Positions 46,401 to 58,642 of a stretch of 64,000 bases of DNA are shown here, in pieces; within the stretch, counting starts at the first letter, position 1, and each line of letters begins with the position of its first letter. Source of the stretch: Lotus japonicus (taxonomy: Eukaryota > Streptophyta > Magnoliopsida > Fabales > Fabaceae). Location of the stretch: assembly GCF_012489685.1 (NCBI RefSeq), contig NC_080043.1, positions 37,587,127 through 37,651,126 on the forward strand. Direction: 5' to 3'. The notes beneath the pieces are model-generated. The model had not been told where the DNA came from and searched no databases. It was given only the letters and a program-made list of their open reading frames with translations. The position numbers and the translations under genes were made by a program.

Positions 46401-48348
46401 CTTTGATTTTTCCTTTAGTACCATCTCCAAAGGTGATTGATTTACTGGAGTATTCCTTGAGATTTTCCAGATACTCCTTATTCCCAGTCATGTGTTTTGA
46501 GCAGCCACTGTCAAAATACCAGCCTTCACTTGATGAGACTCTAAAAGATGTGTGTGCTATAAGACATGAAACTTCTCCTTTGGGTACCCAAGCTTTCTTA
46601 GGTGTTTTGAGAACCTTCTGGATTTGAGGATATCCGTATAGCTTGAAGCAGTAGGGCTTAATGTGACCAAACCTACCACAATAATGACATCTCCATGGAG
46701 TTTGAGCAGTAGCCTTCTGAGTAGTAGGATGTTGAGGCATATGTTGTGACATCGGGCTTGACATCCGATAGTTCTCTGGGTTTTTAAACTCAGAGTTTTC
46801 CTTAGCTCTTACAAACTTCCTTGATGCTTTCTGATTTCCTCTATTCTCAGACTTGTAACTGAAACCAATGCCTTTAACACTCTTTCCTTGCTTGCTTGTT
46901 TCTTCCAGAATCTCTTCAAGCATATTAGATCCACTATTCAGCGTACGCACTGACTTGTAGGTATTTTCCAGCTTGGCTGTCAATGTAGCTACTTTCTCTT
47001 GAAGATCAGCTATAGTTAACAGAAGCTTGGCTTTTTCAACAGTTTCAAGATCCTTTAATTTTGAGTTCCATTTATCCAAGTCATCTTGCAGTTTATCAAT
47101 GGTCTCCCTTAGGTTTTCATTTTCAGTCTTAACTTGTTCCATCTCATCTTCTTGCTCCTTCAGATGTTTGCAAGTTTCCTTCCATTTAACATGTAAGATT
47201 TTGTAAGTCTCTTCCAAATCCTCAAATGTCATTTCATCACCACTGGAATCTGAGTCATTGACAGCCCCTGAGAAGGCATTAACCTTGTTGGCAGATAACT
47301 CTTCCTCATCCTCAGTATCTTCATCTGACCATGTCATTACCATGCCTTTCTTTTGTTTCTTCAAGTAGGTTGCACACTCAGATCTAATGTGACCATAACC
47401 CTCACATTCATGACACTGAACACCCTTGTTTTGGCCTGATTTGTCCTCTTCTTTGACCTTTCGCTGGGAATTGTAGGATTTAGAGTTGTCTGACTTAATG
47501 TCCTGGACATTTGGCCTAGTCCTTCTGTCTATCTTCCTTAGAGCTTTGTTGAATTTTCTAGCAAGAAGTGCCAGAGCTTCAGATAGATTCTCACTTTCAC
47601 TATCAGCATCATCTCCTTCAGTGGTGTTGGATACAAAAGCAATGCTTTTGGTCTTCTTTTCAGTTTTTTCACCCAACTTTAACTCATAAGTCTGCAGAGA
47701 ACCAATCAGCTCATCCACTTTCAAACTGCTGATATCTTGAGCTTCTTCAATAGCAGTGACCTTCATTGCAAACTTGCTGGTTACAGACCTCAAGATTTTC
47801 CTCACAAGCTTTTCATCTGACATAGGTTCTCCCTGAGCAAATGATGCATTTGACAGATCACGCACACGCATGTGATATTCAGAAATTGTCTCATCTTCTG
47901 TCATTGTCAAGTTCTCAAAACGAGTAGTAAGCATCTGGAGTCTAGACATCCTCACCCTGGTTGTACCTTCATGTGCTGTTTTCAAAATCTCCCAAGCATC
48001 TTTGGCTACAGTGCAAGTATTAACCAATCTAAACATGTTTTTGTCCACAGCATTGAAGATAGCATTCATTGCTTTTGAGTTTGCCAAAGAAGCTTCTTCT
48101 TCAGCACTTGTCCATTCATCCTCAGGTTTTTCTTCAGGAGTAGATGTACTTCCTTTTGCTTGAGCTTTGACAGGATGCTTCCAGCCTTTGACAATAGCCT
48201 TCCAAGTTTTGATATCAATAGACTTGAGAAAGGCTATCATTCGAACCTTCCAGTAGTCATAATTGGAGCCATCCAGGATTGGTGGCCTGTTGATCGATCC
48301 TCCCTGGAGCTCACCCACACAGAACAGGGGTGCCTGCTCTGATGCCAA
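43479..48348 (-). pseudogene. gag-pol: S2 gag-pol polyprotein, nearly intact
   Basis: The first 1302 codons are open (44440-48348). They hold a gag N-terminal domain (about 20-220), CCHC knuckles at 312-325 and 554-567, a coiled coil around 375-470, protease DSG at 613-615, the GAG-pre-integrase zinc region (H741, H745, C775, C778), integrase with D806, D869 and E905 (DD35E spacing), and the start of RT from about 1135. Then come a frameshift near 44450, a TAG at about 44306-44308 and a frameshift near 43945. The separated pieces keep IYVDD, RNase H and TAEAEYIAAG, ending at 43479. The open frame starts with TTG inside the PBS. No ATG precedes residue 37, so the true start is uncertain. Confidence 0.92.
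48336..48347 (-). other. S2 primer binding site
   Basis: The sense strand reads TGGCATCAGAGC, one base different from the initiator Met-tRNA type TGGTATCAGAGC, two bases from the LTR. The gag reading frame runs straight through it. Confidence 0.8.
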
Positions 48349-48349
48349 T

Positions 48350-49215
48350 TGTAATTCTAGATCCCTTAGAACAAATGTCCTGCACGATGCTGGGACAATC
48401 GATTAGAACATCATATGACTGAAAGGTATGAACACAAAAACAACTAAAAGAAACAAGACACAAAAAGTTGTTAACCCAGTTCGGTGAAACTACACCTACG
48501 TTTGGTTAGCTTTCGCCCAATGAAAAGGAATTCCACTATCTCAAGATCTAGGTATTACAGACACACATGAACACATCAAGTTCATTGATCTTAATCTAAT
48601 CTACCCAGTGGTCTTCTACTTAGAGCCACAACCTAAGTATGAGAGCCCCTCTCACTTTTCCTCAATCACTGCCACAGTGATTGGTAACAACAATAACACA
48701 AGGTTTGTTTGACACTCAAACACAACACAGAACTCAGTCTCACTTTATAGAATCAGTGAGCAAGACTAGATCACAACTAACAAAGACAAAGAACAACTTA
48801 CACTCTTAAGAACACTTGATCTTCAAGGTAATTTTCTTAATCACTTCAAGCTTCAGGTCTTTGTCTATATATCCTTCAGCAGAGGCGGCTAGGGTTTATT
48901 TTGGGCTGAAGAACACTTTGATCCAACTCATATCAGTAGAGAATCTTCCAAGATCTGATATGAGTGATCAACAAATAAAATAGAAACAAATCTTTTAATC
49001 ACAAATTTGTTCCAACAATAAACAACCCGCAATTGGCTCCCAACAATCAGTTACTTGACCTTCAAGTAAGCACAAAACATACCATAAAACATAACCATAA
49101 GGGACCCACTTGCATGCCAGCAGGGGCGGATGTCCTGGCCTTCACCAAGGCAGATGTCACAACATCGGCTAGGACATCAGGTAGTTTTTAACAAAATTGA
49201 TGACAACAAAGAACA
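48350..49215 (-). repeat. S2 5' LTR
   Basis: 866 bp; on + TGTAATTCTAG...AAAGAACA. About 98-99% identical to 40146-41009 by eye. Confidence 0.9.
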
Positions 49216-49218
49216 AAA

Positions 49219-50744
49219 GGAATCAAGAGGAAACACGATGCTGCAGATGTCGATGCTGAGACCGTCGCTTCCCCTTCAAAGAAGCGGACTAGAGGATCAA
49301 CCTCGGTTGATCCCACGCTTAGATATTCGATCCATGTCGCTCCTTCTGAAACGGTCGGGACAGCCCCAAATGTTGCTGCTCCTGGGTCTGGCGAGTTTGT
49401 GCTAGACACCGTCCCTCCGCAGGAAATTGACGAGCTAGCCCCGAGGCCTACTGATGACGCTGCTCAACCTTCCCCCACAAGAAAATCCCAAAAATCCAAA
49501 GGGGGCGACCCTGGCACAGATGGAAAGTCCGGGGTCGTGATTCCCTCGCCCCAAAAGCAGAAAAAGAAAAAGAGAAAGGTCAAGAGAGCCAACGCCGCCA
49601 AGACTAGTGAAACATCTGCTCCTCGCCAAGGCATGGTGGGCGAGGATGGGCCTAACTCCGAGGGTGAGGCGGGACCCTCGCCCCTTCCCAAGGAGGGTGA
49701 GGCAGGACCCTCACCCCACTCCCAAGGAGACTCTTATTGGTCAAAGTGTTCCTGAGGGCGCTGCCTCTGATTTCCCTCAAACAATCCTCCCTTCTGACCA
49801 TCCATCCCGTCAAGCAAGGGCAAGCTCATCCAGGGCCTCCCCGGTCCACACAGTGGGTCGTAGTGATGAGGATCAGGCTCCCGCCGCCTCACCTTCCCTT
49901 TGCCCTTCTTTCCCCGCCGTCGGGGATCTGAATGCTGACGAGAAGGAAAGCTCTCCTTTAAACCAGCAATCCACTCTGGTCGACTTTATGTTGACTGGTC
50001 CTTTCTTTGGTAATATGAGAGGAGCTGAAAATCCTGACCTTGTTGGTAGGGCACAAGAAGCCATTTCGAGCCTTTTGCGCGCGGGGTGTCTCTTCGCCAA
50101 GTTATCCCAGGATTCAGCATCAGCCGCTGAAGTTGAAGAGCTCCGCCAGAAGGCTTAGAGTTATCGTCTCGCCACACTAGAGGCGTATGGGGAGCGTGAT
50201 AGGTTGCTGACTCAGGTGGTGGCCCAGACAACAAAGCTGAACAATTTGGGAATCGAGATGAATGGTTGTGAGACCGACTTATCCGCTTGCGAAGAGAGAA
50301 TGGAGGACTTAAAGGATGAGCGGGGTGATCTGCAGAAGGAGTTGGAGGTGAAGAACGAGAATCGCCGCGAGTAGGGCCGCCTGCATTGTTAAGGACAAGG
50401 AAATCGCGTTCGTGCGCAGTGAGTTGGGATCGACGTACGAGTCTCTCGCCGAGGTGAGGTCTCAACTAGAGACAAAGGCCAAAGCTGTTGCTGATGCAGA
50501 AAATCATGCGGACTCCGAGATCAGAACTCTCCGAGCAAGGTTAGTGGTTGGGGCTGCGGCTGAGGCTGTGGAAGAGTGCGGCCGTGGTTTTTTCCTCGCC
50601 AAGGCCCAAGTCCAGTATCTTTATGAAGGAATCAACCTCGGCGGAATGGGAGCCTTCAAGAGGGTTACCCCCCACGGATTGGTCGGCCCTGATAGACCCT
50701 CAGGCCCAAGTTCCATTTTTTTTTGTTCTGCCTTGTGCCTTTAA
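49219..50744 (+). pseudogene. A2 antisense ORF, 3' part
   Basis: Continues the ORF interrupted by S2, in frame from 49219 to 49755. It encodes a Lys-rich patch (KQKKKKRKVKR, possibly a nuclear signal) and Pro/Ser-rich repeats. A frameshift leads to 49740-50158, a TAG at 50156-50158, more coiled-coil coding with another shift near 50370, and a final part 50412-50744. The last part matches the end of the A1 ORF (RGFFLAKAQVQ, MGAFKRVTPHGLVGPD). Where A1 has a stop (29287-29289), A2 has Gly, so that A1 stop is a later mutation. Confidence 0.65.
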
Positions 50745-52120
50745 GCTTTGTATTTTGTGCATGTGTAGCGATTTTGAATGTGTGCCGGTGGAAACTAGGA
50801 CTTTTGCTCAGTCTGGGACTAAGGCTTTTCTTCACACCGATATTTCCCGTAAGAGCAGGTGTGGCTTTGCCGGTTTTGTCCCGGCAAGGACTTACAGTTG
50901 CTAGGGACCCAATGGCCATATAGGTATACCCAGACTTATGCCTAGTTTTATTCTCGCCCATATTTCGGGGAGGTCTCGTTTGCCCATATTTCGGGGAGAC
51001 TTTTGGGATAACCAGCTTATCCTGAGATAAGGAGCTTATCCGCACACATCGCCAACGAGAGGTCAGCGATTCGCGCTGGACTTTCTGGAGCAATCCCTAG
51101 ACATCAAGGTCGTGTTGGGATTGCCAACTTCAGGGAATTTTTCCCACCGGGCGAATGTGACATGTTAGTTGAGTTGCTATCTGGGTAGCAGCGGTTCGCG
51201 CCGGACTTTTCCGGAGCGATCCCCAGACATTAAGGTCGTGTTGGGATCGTCACCTTCAGGGAATTTTTCCCATCGGGCGACCTTCATATTATAGTCGAGC
51301 TAGGAGTATTGCTTGAGAATATCCTTTTGTATTTGATTTGTGAAATATTTTACATCGAGGGATGCCTCGTTAAAAAACTCCCGTGTCGGAGAACAAGAAT
51401 GCATCTTTATTTTTGGTCCTAATTTTTTGGTTCCTTTGCTGCGTCCTCGCTCCTGCTTCCTACATGCTTTCGCTTCCAGCCCCTTAGGTCAAATTATCAC
51501 TCCCATCACCTCCTCTTTCAAGCCCGACGTGCTCTCCACCCACTCATTGTTATTGCAGGGTTGGTTTCTTTCCCGGCCCGCGTCGTGGTAATGAGGAACT
51601 TCTCCTATGTTGCCTTTTTGCTTGTCGCGCTTGGATATCCCTGGCTTGAAAGCTACCGAACCCACCGGCTTCCAATATCTTGCCTCTCTTTTTCCTTTAC
51701 CTGGGCGGCGACTCACATGGTTCCCTCTCCTCGCCTTCTGCTTGTCCTTAGACCGTTCGCGCGCCCCGTTACCGCTTTTCCCGTCATCGCCTTGCTGGAT
51801 GATTCGCTGATCCATTCCCTGAATTGTGACCCCTTTTCTATGTTTTGTTCATCTCGCCCTGTATTCAGGAGATTCGGCTTCCTAAACATTGGCAATCCCC
51901 AAAGCGTTGGGTCCTTTGGACTCCAGCTAAGTAGGTCGAAATTGTCCTATACTAGCTTCTCCAGGCGCCTCTCTTGGCTGACCGTCAGCCTGGGCTCGAT
52001 TTCCAGCACCCCTCTGCTGAATTTATACGCCTCTAAATCCACGATCACACCTGCCCTACGCTCGTCTGCATGAGCGTCCGTGAACTGTCCATCGCTGCCC
52101 GTCCTGCCATCTATCCTAAC
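50745..52120. other. A2 region between antisense ORF and protease
   Basis: No gene I can support. The first part matches A1 29407-30100. A segment of about 115-120 bp (GACTTT...GGAGC...AGGGAATTTTTCCCA) occurs twice here (about 51066-51160 and 51187-51290) but once in A1. Toward 52120 lies decayed protease/gag-pro sequence on the - strand. Confidence 0.55.
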
Positions 52121-53373
52121 CTATCCTTGGCTGCTCCCTGACCTTCCTATCCCTCTGTCAATCATCTTCTCCAATCTCCCCTGTCTGTCTTGATTACCTT
52201 GGATGACCTCAACCTCATGACACCTGTGTCCCTCGCCAGCTCCCTTTGTTCCATACAGACTGAGACAGTTGTTATAACATTCTCTCGCCCTCCTTTGATC
52301 AACCATAATCTTTCCCACTCTTCCACACATCAGCGGGTATTTCACTGCAGGTGAGCTGTCGAAATCACTGCGCAGAGGCGATTGAGCGTGTTCCTTCCAA
52401 TGATGACGTTGTATGACGCTACGACCTGCAACACAAGATACCTTACGCAGAGGTGCTTGGCGTTTTTGTCGACACAAAAAATTGTGTCCAAATCTATATA
52501 TCTGCGTACCTAGACTTGCTCGCCCGAGAAGCCTACCAACGTTCCTATGTAGGGCATCAAATTTTTGTATGTCAGTCCCAACTGATCAAATGCATCGCCG
52601 TAGATAATGTCGGCAGAGCTCCCCTGGTCTAAGAGAACTCGTCGCACATTGAAACTGTTGATCCTGATCATCACAACCACATGATCATCTTTGTGCGTTT
52701 TGATCCCCTCGAAATCCGTGGATGATATCACTATATCTGGATGCTGGAAACCAAATGGGGTCTCATAATGTTGCACTGATGTCACTGCTCTTACGTGCCC
52801 TCGTCTCACCGAGGCCGTGTCTCGGCCTCCACCAAAGCCAGCCGCGATTGTGTTTATTGTTCTAACTGGCGGCTCAAGATCCTTATTAAAGGTTTCTTCC
52901 GCCCCCTTCTTCCTTGTCGCTAGTGTTTCCTTTTTGTCAGTGGTTGGCGTACGGCGGCGGTCGTCCCTTCTGCGATCATCCAGCTGGCGCCCCCCTCTGT
53001 ACCAGCTTCCCTGCTGCCGTTCTCCATTCCACCGATTGCTGCGGTCATTCATCTGCGATCGCCCCGCCCGAATGAGGCTCTCAATTTCATTTTTCAGTGT
53101 AAAGCAATCCCCCGTGTCATGGTCTGCTGAGCGGTGATACTCGCACCACTTTGTTTTATCCAACGCCGCTCGAGGCGGGTCGGTCTCCTTCTCGCCTTCC
53201 TCAACTGTGTGGGTCGCCTTGACCTCACGAAGTAGTTCCGTCAAATGTGCATTTAGACTCTTTCCTGACTCCTCTCGCCGACGAGAGTCAGCCTGATGCC
53301 ACGGTCTGCGGCGCTCAAAATTTTCCCTCTTAGGGTACAATGGCTCCTTCACAGCCTTTTCCCCTGTCCTCAT
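52121..53373 (-). pseudogene. A2 gag C-terminus and aspartic protease, decayed
   Basis: 287-codon frame (52510-53373) with the His/Cys cluster WCEYHRSADHDTGDC and the protease motif VLLDQGSSADI, followed out of frame by 52121-52477, which continues the A1-like protease region (KYPLMCGRVGKI). No RT or integrase follows. Same layout as A1 30101-31567, so absence of pol is a family feature and not damage to one copy. Confidence 0.8.
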
Positions 53374-53382
53374 CTTCCTGTC

Positions 53383-54321
53383 TCACCTCTTGTTACCTTC
53401 CCCTCTCTGCTTACTCTGTTTTCCTTCTGGCGATGCGTCCCTCTGTTCGCCATCCTTCTCCTTTTTCACACGCCTTCGCTGGAAAGCATAATCCTCCTCG
53501 TCCAGAATGTAAGTGTTCACTCGCGCACGGATCTCTGCCATGGACCGAGCTGGCTTACGGCTCAATTTGCTATTCAGCCTCCCTGGCCGCAACACATTCT
53601 TGAAGGCACGCACACAAGCATGCGGCTCTAATTCCTCGATCTTGACGGACGCCGTGCTGAATCATTTTCACGTACTGCTTCAGAGTCTAACCCTCGGACT
53701 GGCGGACATTGTACAGATCCTCAATTGTCACCTTCTTGGTTTTACTGGCGGAAAACTAGATGAGGAACTTTGATGAGAAATCACGAAAATTCGTGATCGA
53801 TCCTCCGGGTAGAGTTGTGAACCACGCCATGGCCGTGCCTTTGAACGTAGCTAGAAACATCCTACACTTTACTGCGTCGGAAGCGGCACTAATTACCATT
53901 TTTGTGTTAAAGTATAGCAGATGCTCCTTGGGATCAGCTTACCGACTATACGTCTCAAGGACAATATTCTTCATGTTATCCGTGATAGCCACCTCCCTAG
54001 CTGCCGCCGAGAACGGTTCAAATTCAGCCACAGCTTCCGCTTCGCGCTCCCCTTCATCTTGTTGCTCCTAATGATAATATTCCAACTGTTCCTGTAAGTA
54101 ATCGTTTCGCTGTCGTACATCATCGATGCTACGGACCAAGCGCCTCCAATCTTGTCCGAAGATCGGTGCTTGAGGTGCCGGAATCTTCTCTTTTGAAGCT
54201 CCGGGGGAATGCACCGGTGACCTCTGCTGTTCCGGTGAAGTTGGCGGAGAAGGTAGTGGAGGCGCTGGAGAAGGAAGAGGTGGAGGTGGAGGTGGTGGCG
54301 GAGGAGTTAACTGATTGGTTT
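53383..54321 (-). pseudogene. A2 gag, badly broken, interrupted by B4
   Basis: Capsid blocks like those of A1 (for example KLSRKPARSMAEIRARVNTY at 53500-53570) are spread over several frames with stops. Upstream is a Pro/Ser-rich N-terminal part that A1 lacks. The gag leader is split by solo LTR B4 after GGTTT (54317-54321); the remaining 5' sequence lies at 61948-62163. Confidence 0.7.
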
Positions 54322-57245
54322 TGTAACACCCCGATTTCCAGGTGTCACTTTAGTAACTAAAAATAAACTTTACGCGGAAAACAGATATTTTTTTTTTCGT
54401 TTGATTCCTTTTAATTAAAGCGATAGAAAATAAAGACATAACCCAACAACTAAACTAACCGATATACAACATATACAGGTACAGCCTCAGCTGCACGTCA
54501 ACGTCACGCGCACTCGCAGTTACCTCAAAGTAGTGTGCCCGTAGGCAAATATGTACAGAACCAGTAGTGTAAGTAAAAAGTATCAAAAGTACAGTCATCC
54601 AAGAGAAAGTCGGCTCCAAAAATGGCCTCAACAAAAGACCCCTATATCCGACAGACTTTCTGTGATTCCTCATCAAAAGAACCACACAAAAAGCCATGTA
54701 TCGGGAACCTACCCTGTCCCAAAAGTAAGACGAATCAGAGCTCTATAGAAAATCTGACGCTGCCTAACCTACGCTCCCAGTCCTGCTCATAGCATCTCCT
54801 CCTCTCCCTCGTTGTAAGACCTGGATTTGCCGGACAAGTTAATTTCCGACTCATGCGTAGAATCAGTGTAAGCGTGTCAGGAGTTTGATATTTGAGAAAG
54901 ATTAATGAAGAAGAAAGTTCAGGAATTCCTTGAGGAATGTTGAGTAGTTCCTTTCGAAGTTAGTACGAGTCGTCTGCACACCTGCTTTATGGCGAGCGTG
55001 TCCAGAATCGGCTATTTCGCTTTTAGAGCAACGTATTAAGTGAGATTTTGAATCCTTGGAAAATTTAAAGATTCTCTTTATTTTTCCTTCGACCAGCGTT
55101 TCATTTCGGAACTCTGGACTGTACGCACGATAGGTTTCACTTTTCGGATGTCCGCCGACGCTAATTTCTTTGCTTCGAAACCCTAGATTCGAGCGATGGA
55201 CGAAGACTTTTTCTATTCGGGACTTCTAACAAAGTTTCCGTCCGCGTTGCCAGATTTGTTTCGACATTTCCAATCTTTCTTCAGTAGGAAGTTTTGTCGT
55301 TTGAGCATGACAGCAAAAAGTAGTTTTTCGGGACAGACTAACTTACACCGCTTTTGGGATTTTAGATATCGTTTTCCCCAAATCATAGATACTTGTTTTG
55401 AGTTCTGGAATTCTGACGCCAGAATCTCTCTTAGAATTCTTCGGTGAATGTGCTGCAAAAATCGGAATCGCAAAATTTTCATTTTCCCGCGATTTCGCCC
55501 GCCTATAATAGGCGAAAAAGCAAAATATCTTCCATTTTTCCTCCATTGTGGCCGAGAATTGAGGAGAGCAAGGGGGAGGGAGATTTTCGCCGAAACTCGA
55601 CCAATCTTCGCGCAGTTCATCTCTACTTCTAGGTATCGAGGTAACTAGCTTGATTCCTACCTCTGATTACTGTTTCTGTTGCGTTTCTGAAGTCGTTTCT
55701 GTGCTCACAGTTTTGAGCTTTTTGTAAAACTGTCCGATTTCTCTGATTTCTTGCTTGGGTTATGTTCCTTACGTTCCCAAGAGTCTAAAAACTCTGTCAG
55801 TAATCGCTGATTGTGACCCAGTTGTCCAAGATCTGAAAAACTAATTCGAAACCTTTTTGTCTCACATTTCGAAACTTTATTGTCGAAAAGTCATAATCTG
55901 ACTTCGTGCCTTTAGGATTTGTTGTCACAGATGTCATTAGGATCATTGCTGTCCAATTTGTTTTCAGAACTGATAACTTTGAGGTTTTGAGCTTTTATTC
56001 TGGACCAAAATGCCCCTGGATAGCCGTATTTCGACCCGATTGTCAGAAAATTGTTCTGACAGTTTCTTTGCCTTAGTTTTACCCTAAAACTACCTTGTAA
56101 ACAGATTTGATCGAAGAAAAAGAGCCGAAGCCCTTTTTCCTTTGAGGCCGTGGGTTATTCCTTTAGGGGGGAAGTTTTTCGTTTTCGAAAACTTGTCTTT
56201 TCGTACCCGGATGTCGTATTCTGAAGCTTTAATGCTTTGTATTGCGATCGAACTAATCGATTTTGTGTGGTTTCTGCTTTGTTTTTCTCCGAGGTTCAGT
56301 TGAAGGAACTTTGGGAGTTTCAAAGCAACTTACTTACTAGCTATTGATTTATAGGCGTCGATAAATTCGACTTGAATATTGCTTGATATTGAATGTTGTT
56401 TATCGTTTTGAACTGGAAAATGTTTTCTGGAGGCTTCGGCCGAGTGAACTTATATGAGACGTGTGTCTCCGTTTTCTGAGAGGCTTCGGCCGTTTACTGG
56501 TTTCCGTATTACTGCTTCCTAGTGGATAGGACAGGGTTATGTTTTTCCGTAATTACTTAATTCACATGCCATACTTGCTAAGTGATTAAATGGTTAATCT
56601 TAGGCTATGTGAATACTTGTGCACATTATTCTGGAGTATGCAATTATTATGGGAATATGCTGACCATATTGTGCAACTTATATCGGTTACTCGTGGACTA
56701 ACCAAATGTGAGGAATAACAGTTAGTTATGCCCCGTTGGTGGCGAACTCTTAAAGGTTTATTTCGACAGGACGAACTGAGGTTCATGCTCTTGTCTTCTT
56801 TTGTAGTTTCAAGACCTTCTCATGGGAATTTGGGGATATCGGGATCTTTTGAACTTATAGTTTTGGAAAGAAAATATTTTCATGAGAAATTCCATAATGC
56901 TTTAAACAACATTCAAACTCTTTTAATTAAATGTCAAGGATCTCAAATGAACTTCTAAGATTTGGATATTAATTTTGAAAAATGAGAAGTGTCGCCGAAT
57001 CGAAGTTTTGAGGAAGCTTAAAAGTTTCTGAGTATGCTTATACTCTTTCGCTCGATGAGCAGTATATTTATTCGACTATCTGAAGGATAAGTCAGGGAAC
57101 TATAAGTTTCCAAGTACATTGTTACTCTTCGCTCGCTGAGCAGTTTTTGAGCATCGAAATTTGATGAGTCAGATTACTCAAGAAGTCATCAAGGGTGATT
57201 GCACTCCTTTCATAATTAATTGTCTTTTGTCGCCGGATCGACATT

Positions 57246-57337
57246 TACCTTCGGGTACAGTATATCTATATGCCTTCGGGTACAGTATATACCTTCGGGT
57301 ACAATATATACCTTCGGGTACAGCATGCCTTCGGGTA
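57246..57337 (+). repeat. Array of five UUCG-type hairpins in B5
   Basis: Five units of TACC-TTCG-GGTA or TGCC-TTCG-GGTA (57246, 57271, 57290, 57309 and 57326), separated by short AT-rich spacers. In sense RNA each is a C(UUCG)G tetraloop hairpin, one of the most stable known small RNA folds. The array occupies the same place as the CCATTCCCGTTA array of the other B LTRs, upstream of the LTR ORF remnant. Confidence 0.75.
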
Positions 57338-57866
57338 ACTCGGGCATTCGATGGGGGATATGATCGACCGTATGGTTAGGATCGACCTGTTGATGTCAGG
57401 CATAACGGAGGGAAAAGTCGACCCACAGGGTTAGGACTGATCCGGCTATGTCAAGGTTGTAAGTGACACTCGAGGGTTATGGTCGACACAATGCCAGTGT
57501 TAGGACCGACTCGATCGTGCCCAGCCTATTTCTTCCGGAACCTTTTGAATTGACGTTGCATTGACATAACATGCACTCTAACTATATTGGTTGAGATCTT
57601 GATAATTTGATGTTGATAAACATCGTTATGAGTTTTTGATGATTTGATATTTGTGAACATTGTTATGTTATTTGTTGAATTGTTGAGATATTGAATATTG
57701 TGTTGTTATTAGAGATTAGATAACATGCCATGTATATACCTTAGGGTAGGCAATACATAACTTATATGTATATATAGACAACATATGTATATACCCCCTT
57801 TATCGAATGTTGATTGTATATCTATTGTATTCTGTAAGTTGACCCTCGCACCTTGGCTTTGTTTGT

Positions 57867-58106
57867 ATGTTTGTGCTTGGGCGGTCGGCCTGCTGCCAGG
57901 CGTCCGTCAGCCGGTTCGTGATGATTCGTTGTGCGGGAAAGACCCGGAGCGAAAAGACTATTACTAAAGCTTTCGACGAGGACCCGAACTTCATGCCTGA
58001 TCGAGGGAGGGTCGATGATAGTAGTGTGGGATATGGGTGGTTAGAGTCTTTTGAGTTTGTTGTTACTGTAATAGCTCTGATTCGTTTTGCTTTTGGGACA
58101 GGGTAG
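57867..58106 (+). pseudogene. B5 remnant of the LTR-encoded ORF
   Basis: Begins MFVLGRSACCQ, matching the first residues of the B4 ORF (MFVFGRSACCQ), but the conserved AWxxDxxG core and the Pro-rich part are lost and the sequence runs into unrelated frame. A deletion derivative. Confidence 0.5.
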
Positions 58107-58642
58107 ATTCCCGACGCATGACTTTTTGTGTGATTCTCTTACTGAGGAATCACAGTGAGTCAGTCGGAACATAGGGGTCTTTGCTTAGGCCATTTTGAGG
58201 CCGACTTTCTCCCAGTGGATTGTAATTATAACTTTCTTACTCACACTTCTGGATCTGTATATATTTGCCTACGGGCACACTATTTTGGAGTCACTGCGAG
58301 TGCGCGTGACGTGGAAGTGCAGCTGAGGCTGTACATGTCTATATTTGATGTACATTGGTTAGTTAGTGGTTGGGTTATATTGTTATTTTATATTGCTTTG
58401 ATTAAAAGGAATCAATCGAAAAAGAATTACCTGATTTTCCGCGAAAGTTTATTTTTTTTTTGTTACTAAAGTGACACCTGGAAATGGGGGTGTTACACTC
58501 GTCGCTCGGCGAGTAGCTGTCCCCACTGTTGTCGGAGTCCGAGTCGGAATCCACCGTAATCATCTCGGTGTCCAAGTCCACGACCTCCCACCTAACTGTC
58601 CTGCGCACCGTCCTAGTCAAGCCCGTCTCAACATCCACCTCT

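Larger units (their letters stand above)
40146..49218 (-). mobile_element. S2: nearly complete Sirevirus (Ty1/copia) with envelope-like ORF
   Basis: Flanked by GGAAT (40141-40145 and 49219-49223). Removing it restores the reading frame of the A2 antisense ORF. The LTRs are 40146-41009 and 48350-49215 and differ at about 12 positions plus small indels. Three extra As (49216-49218) separate the canonical CA end from the duplication. Order on the - strand: 5' LTR (right), PBS, gag-pol, envelope-like ORF, several PPT-like motifs, 3' LTR. This is the SIRE/Maximus plan. Few lesions, so a fairly recent insertion. Confidence 0.92.
54813..58497 (+). mobile_element. B5: B-family solo LTR in opposite orientation
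   Basis: 3685 bp, TGTAAGACCTGG...GGGGGTGTTACA, with a perfect CTCGT duplication (54808-54812 and 58498-58502). It is the reverse complement type of the B LTR, so its sense is +. No PBS, gag or pol. It diverges clearly from the array LTRs and has a different hairpin array (57246-57337). The TATA region is changed (CCTATAATAGG near 55502). Confidence 0.87.
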
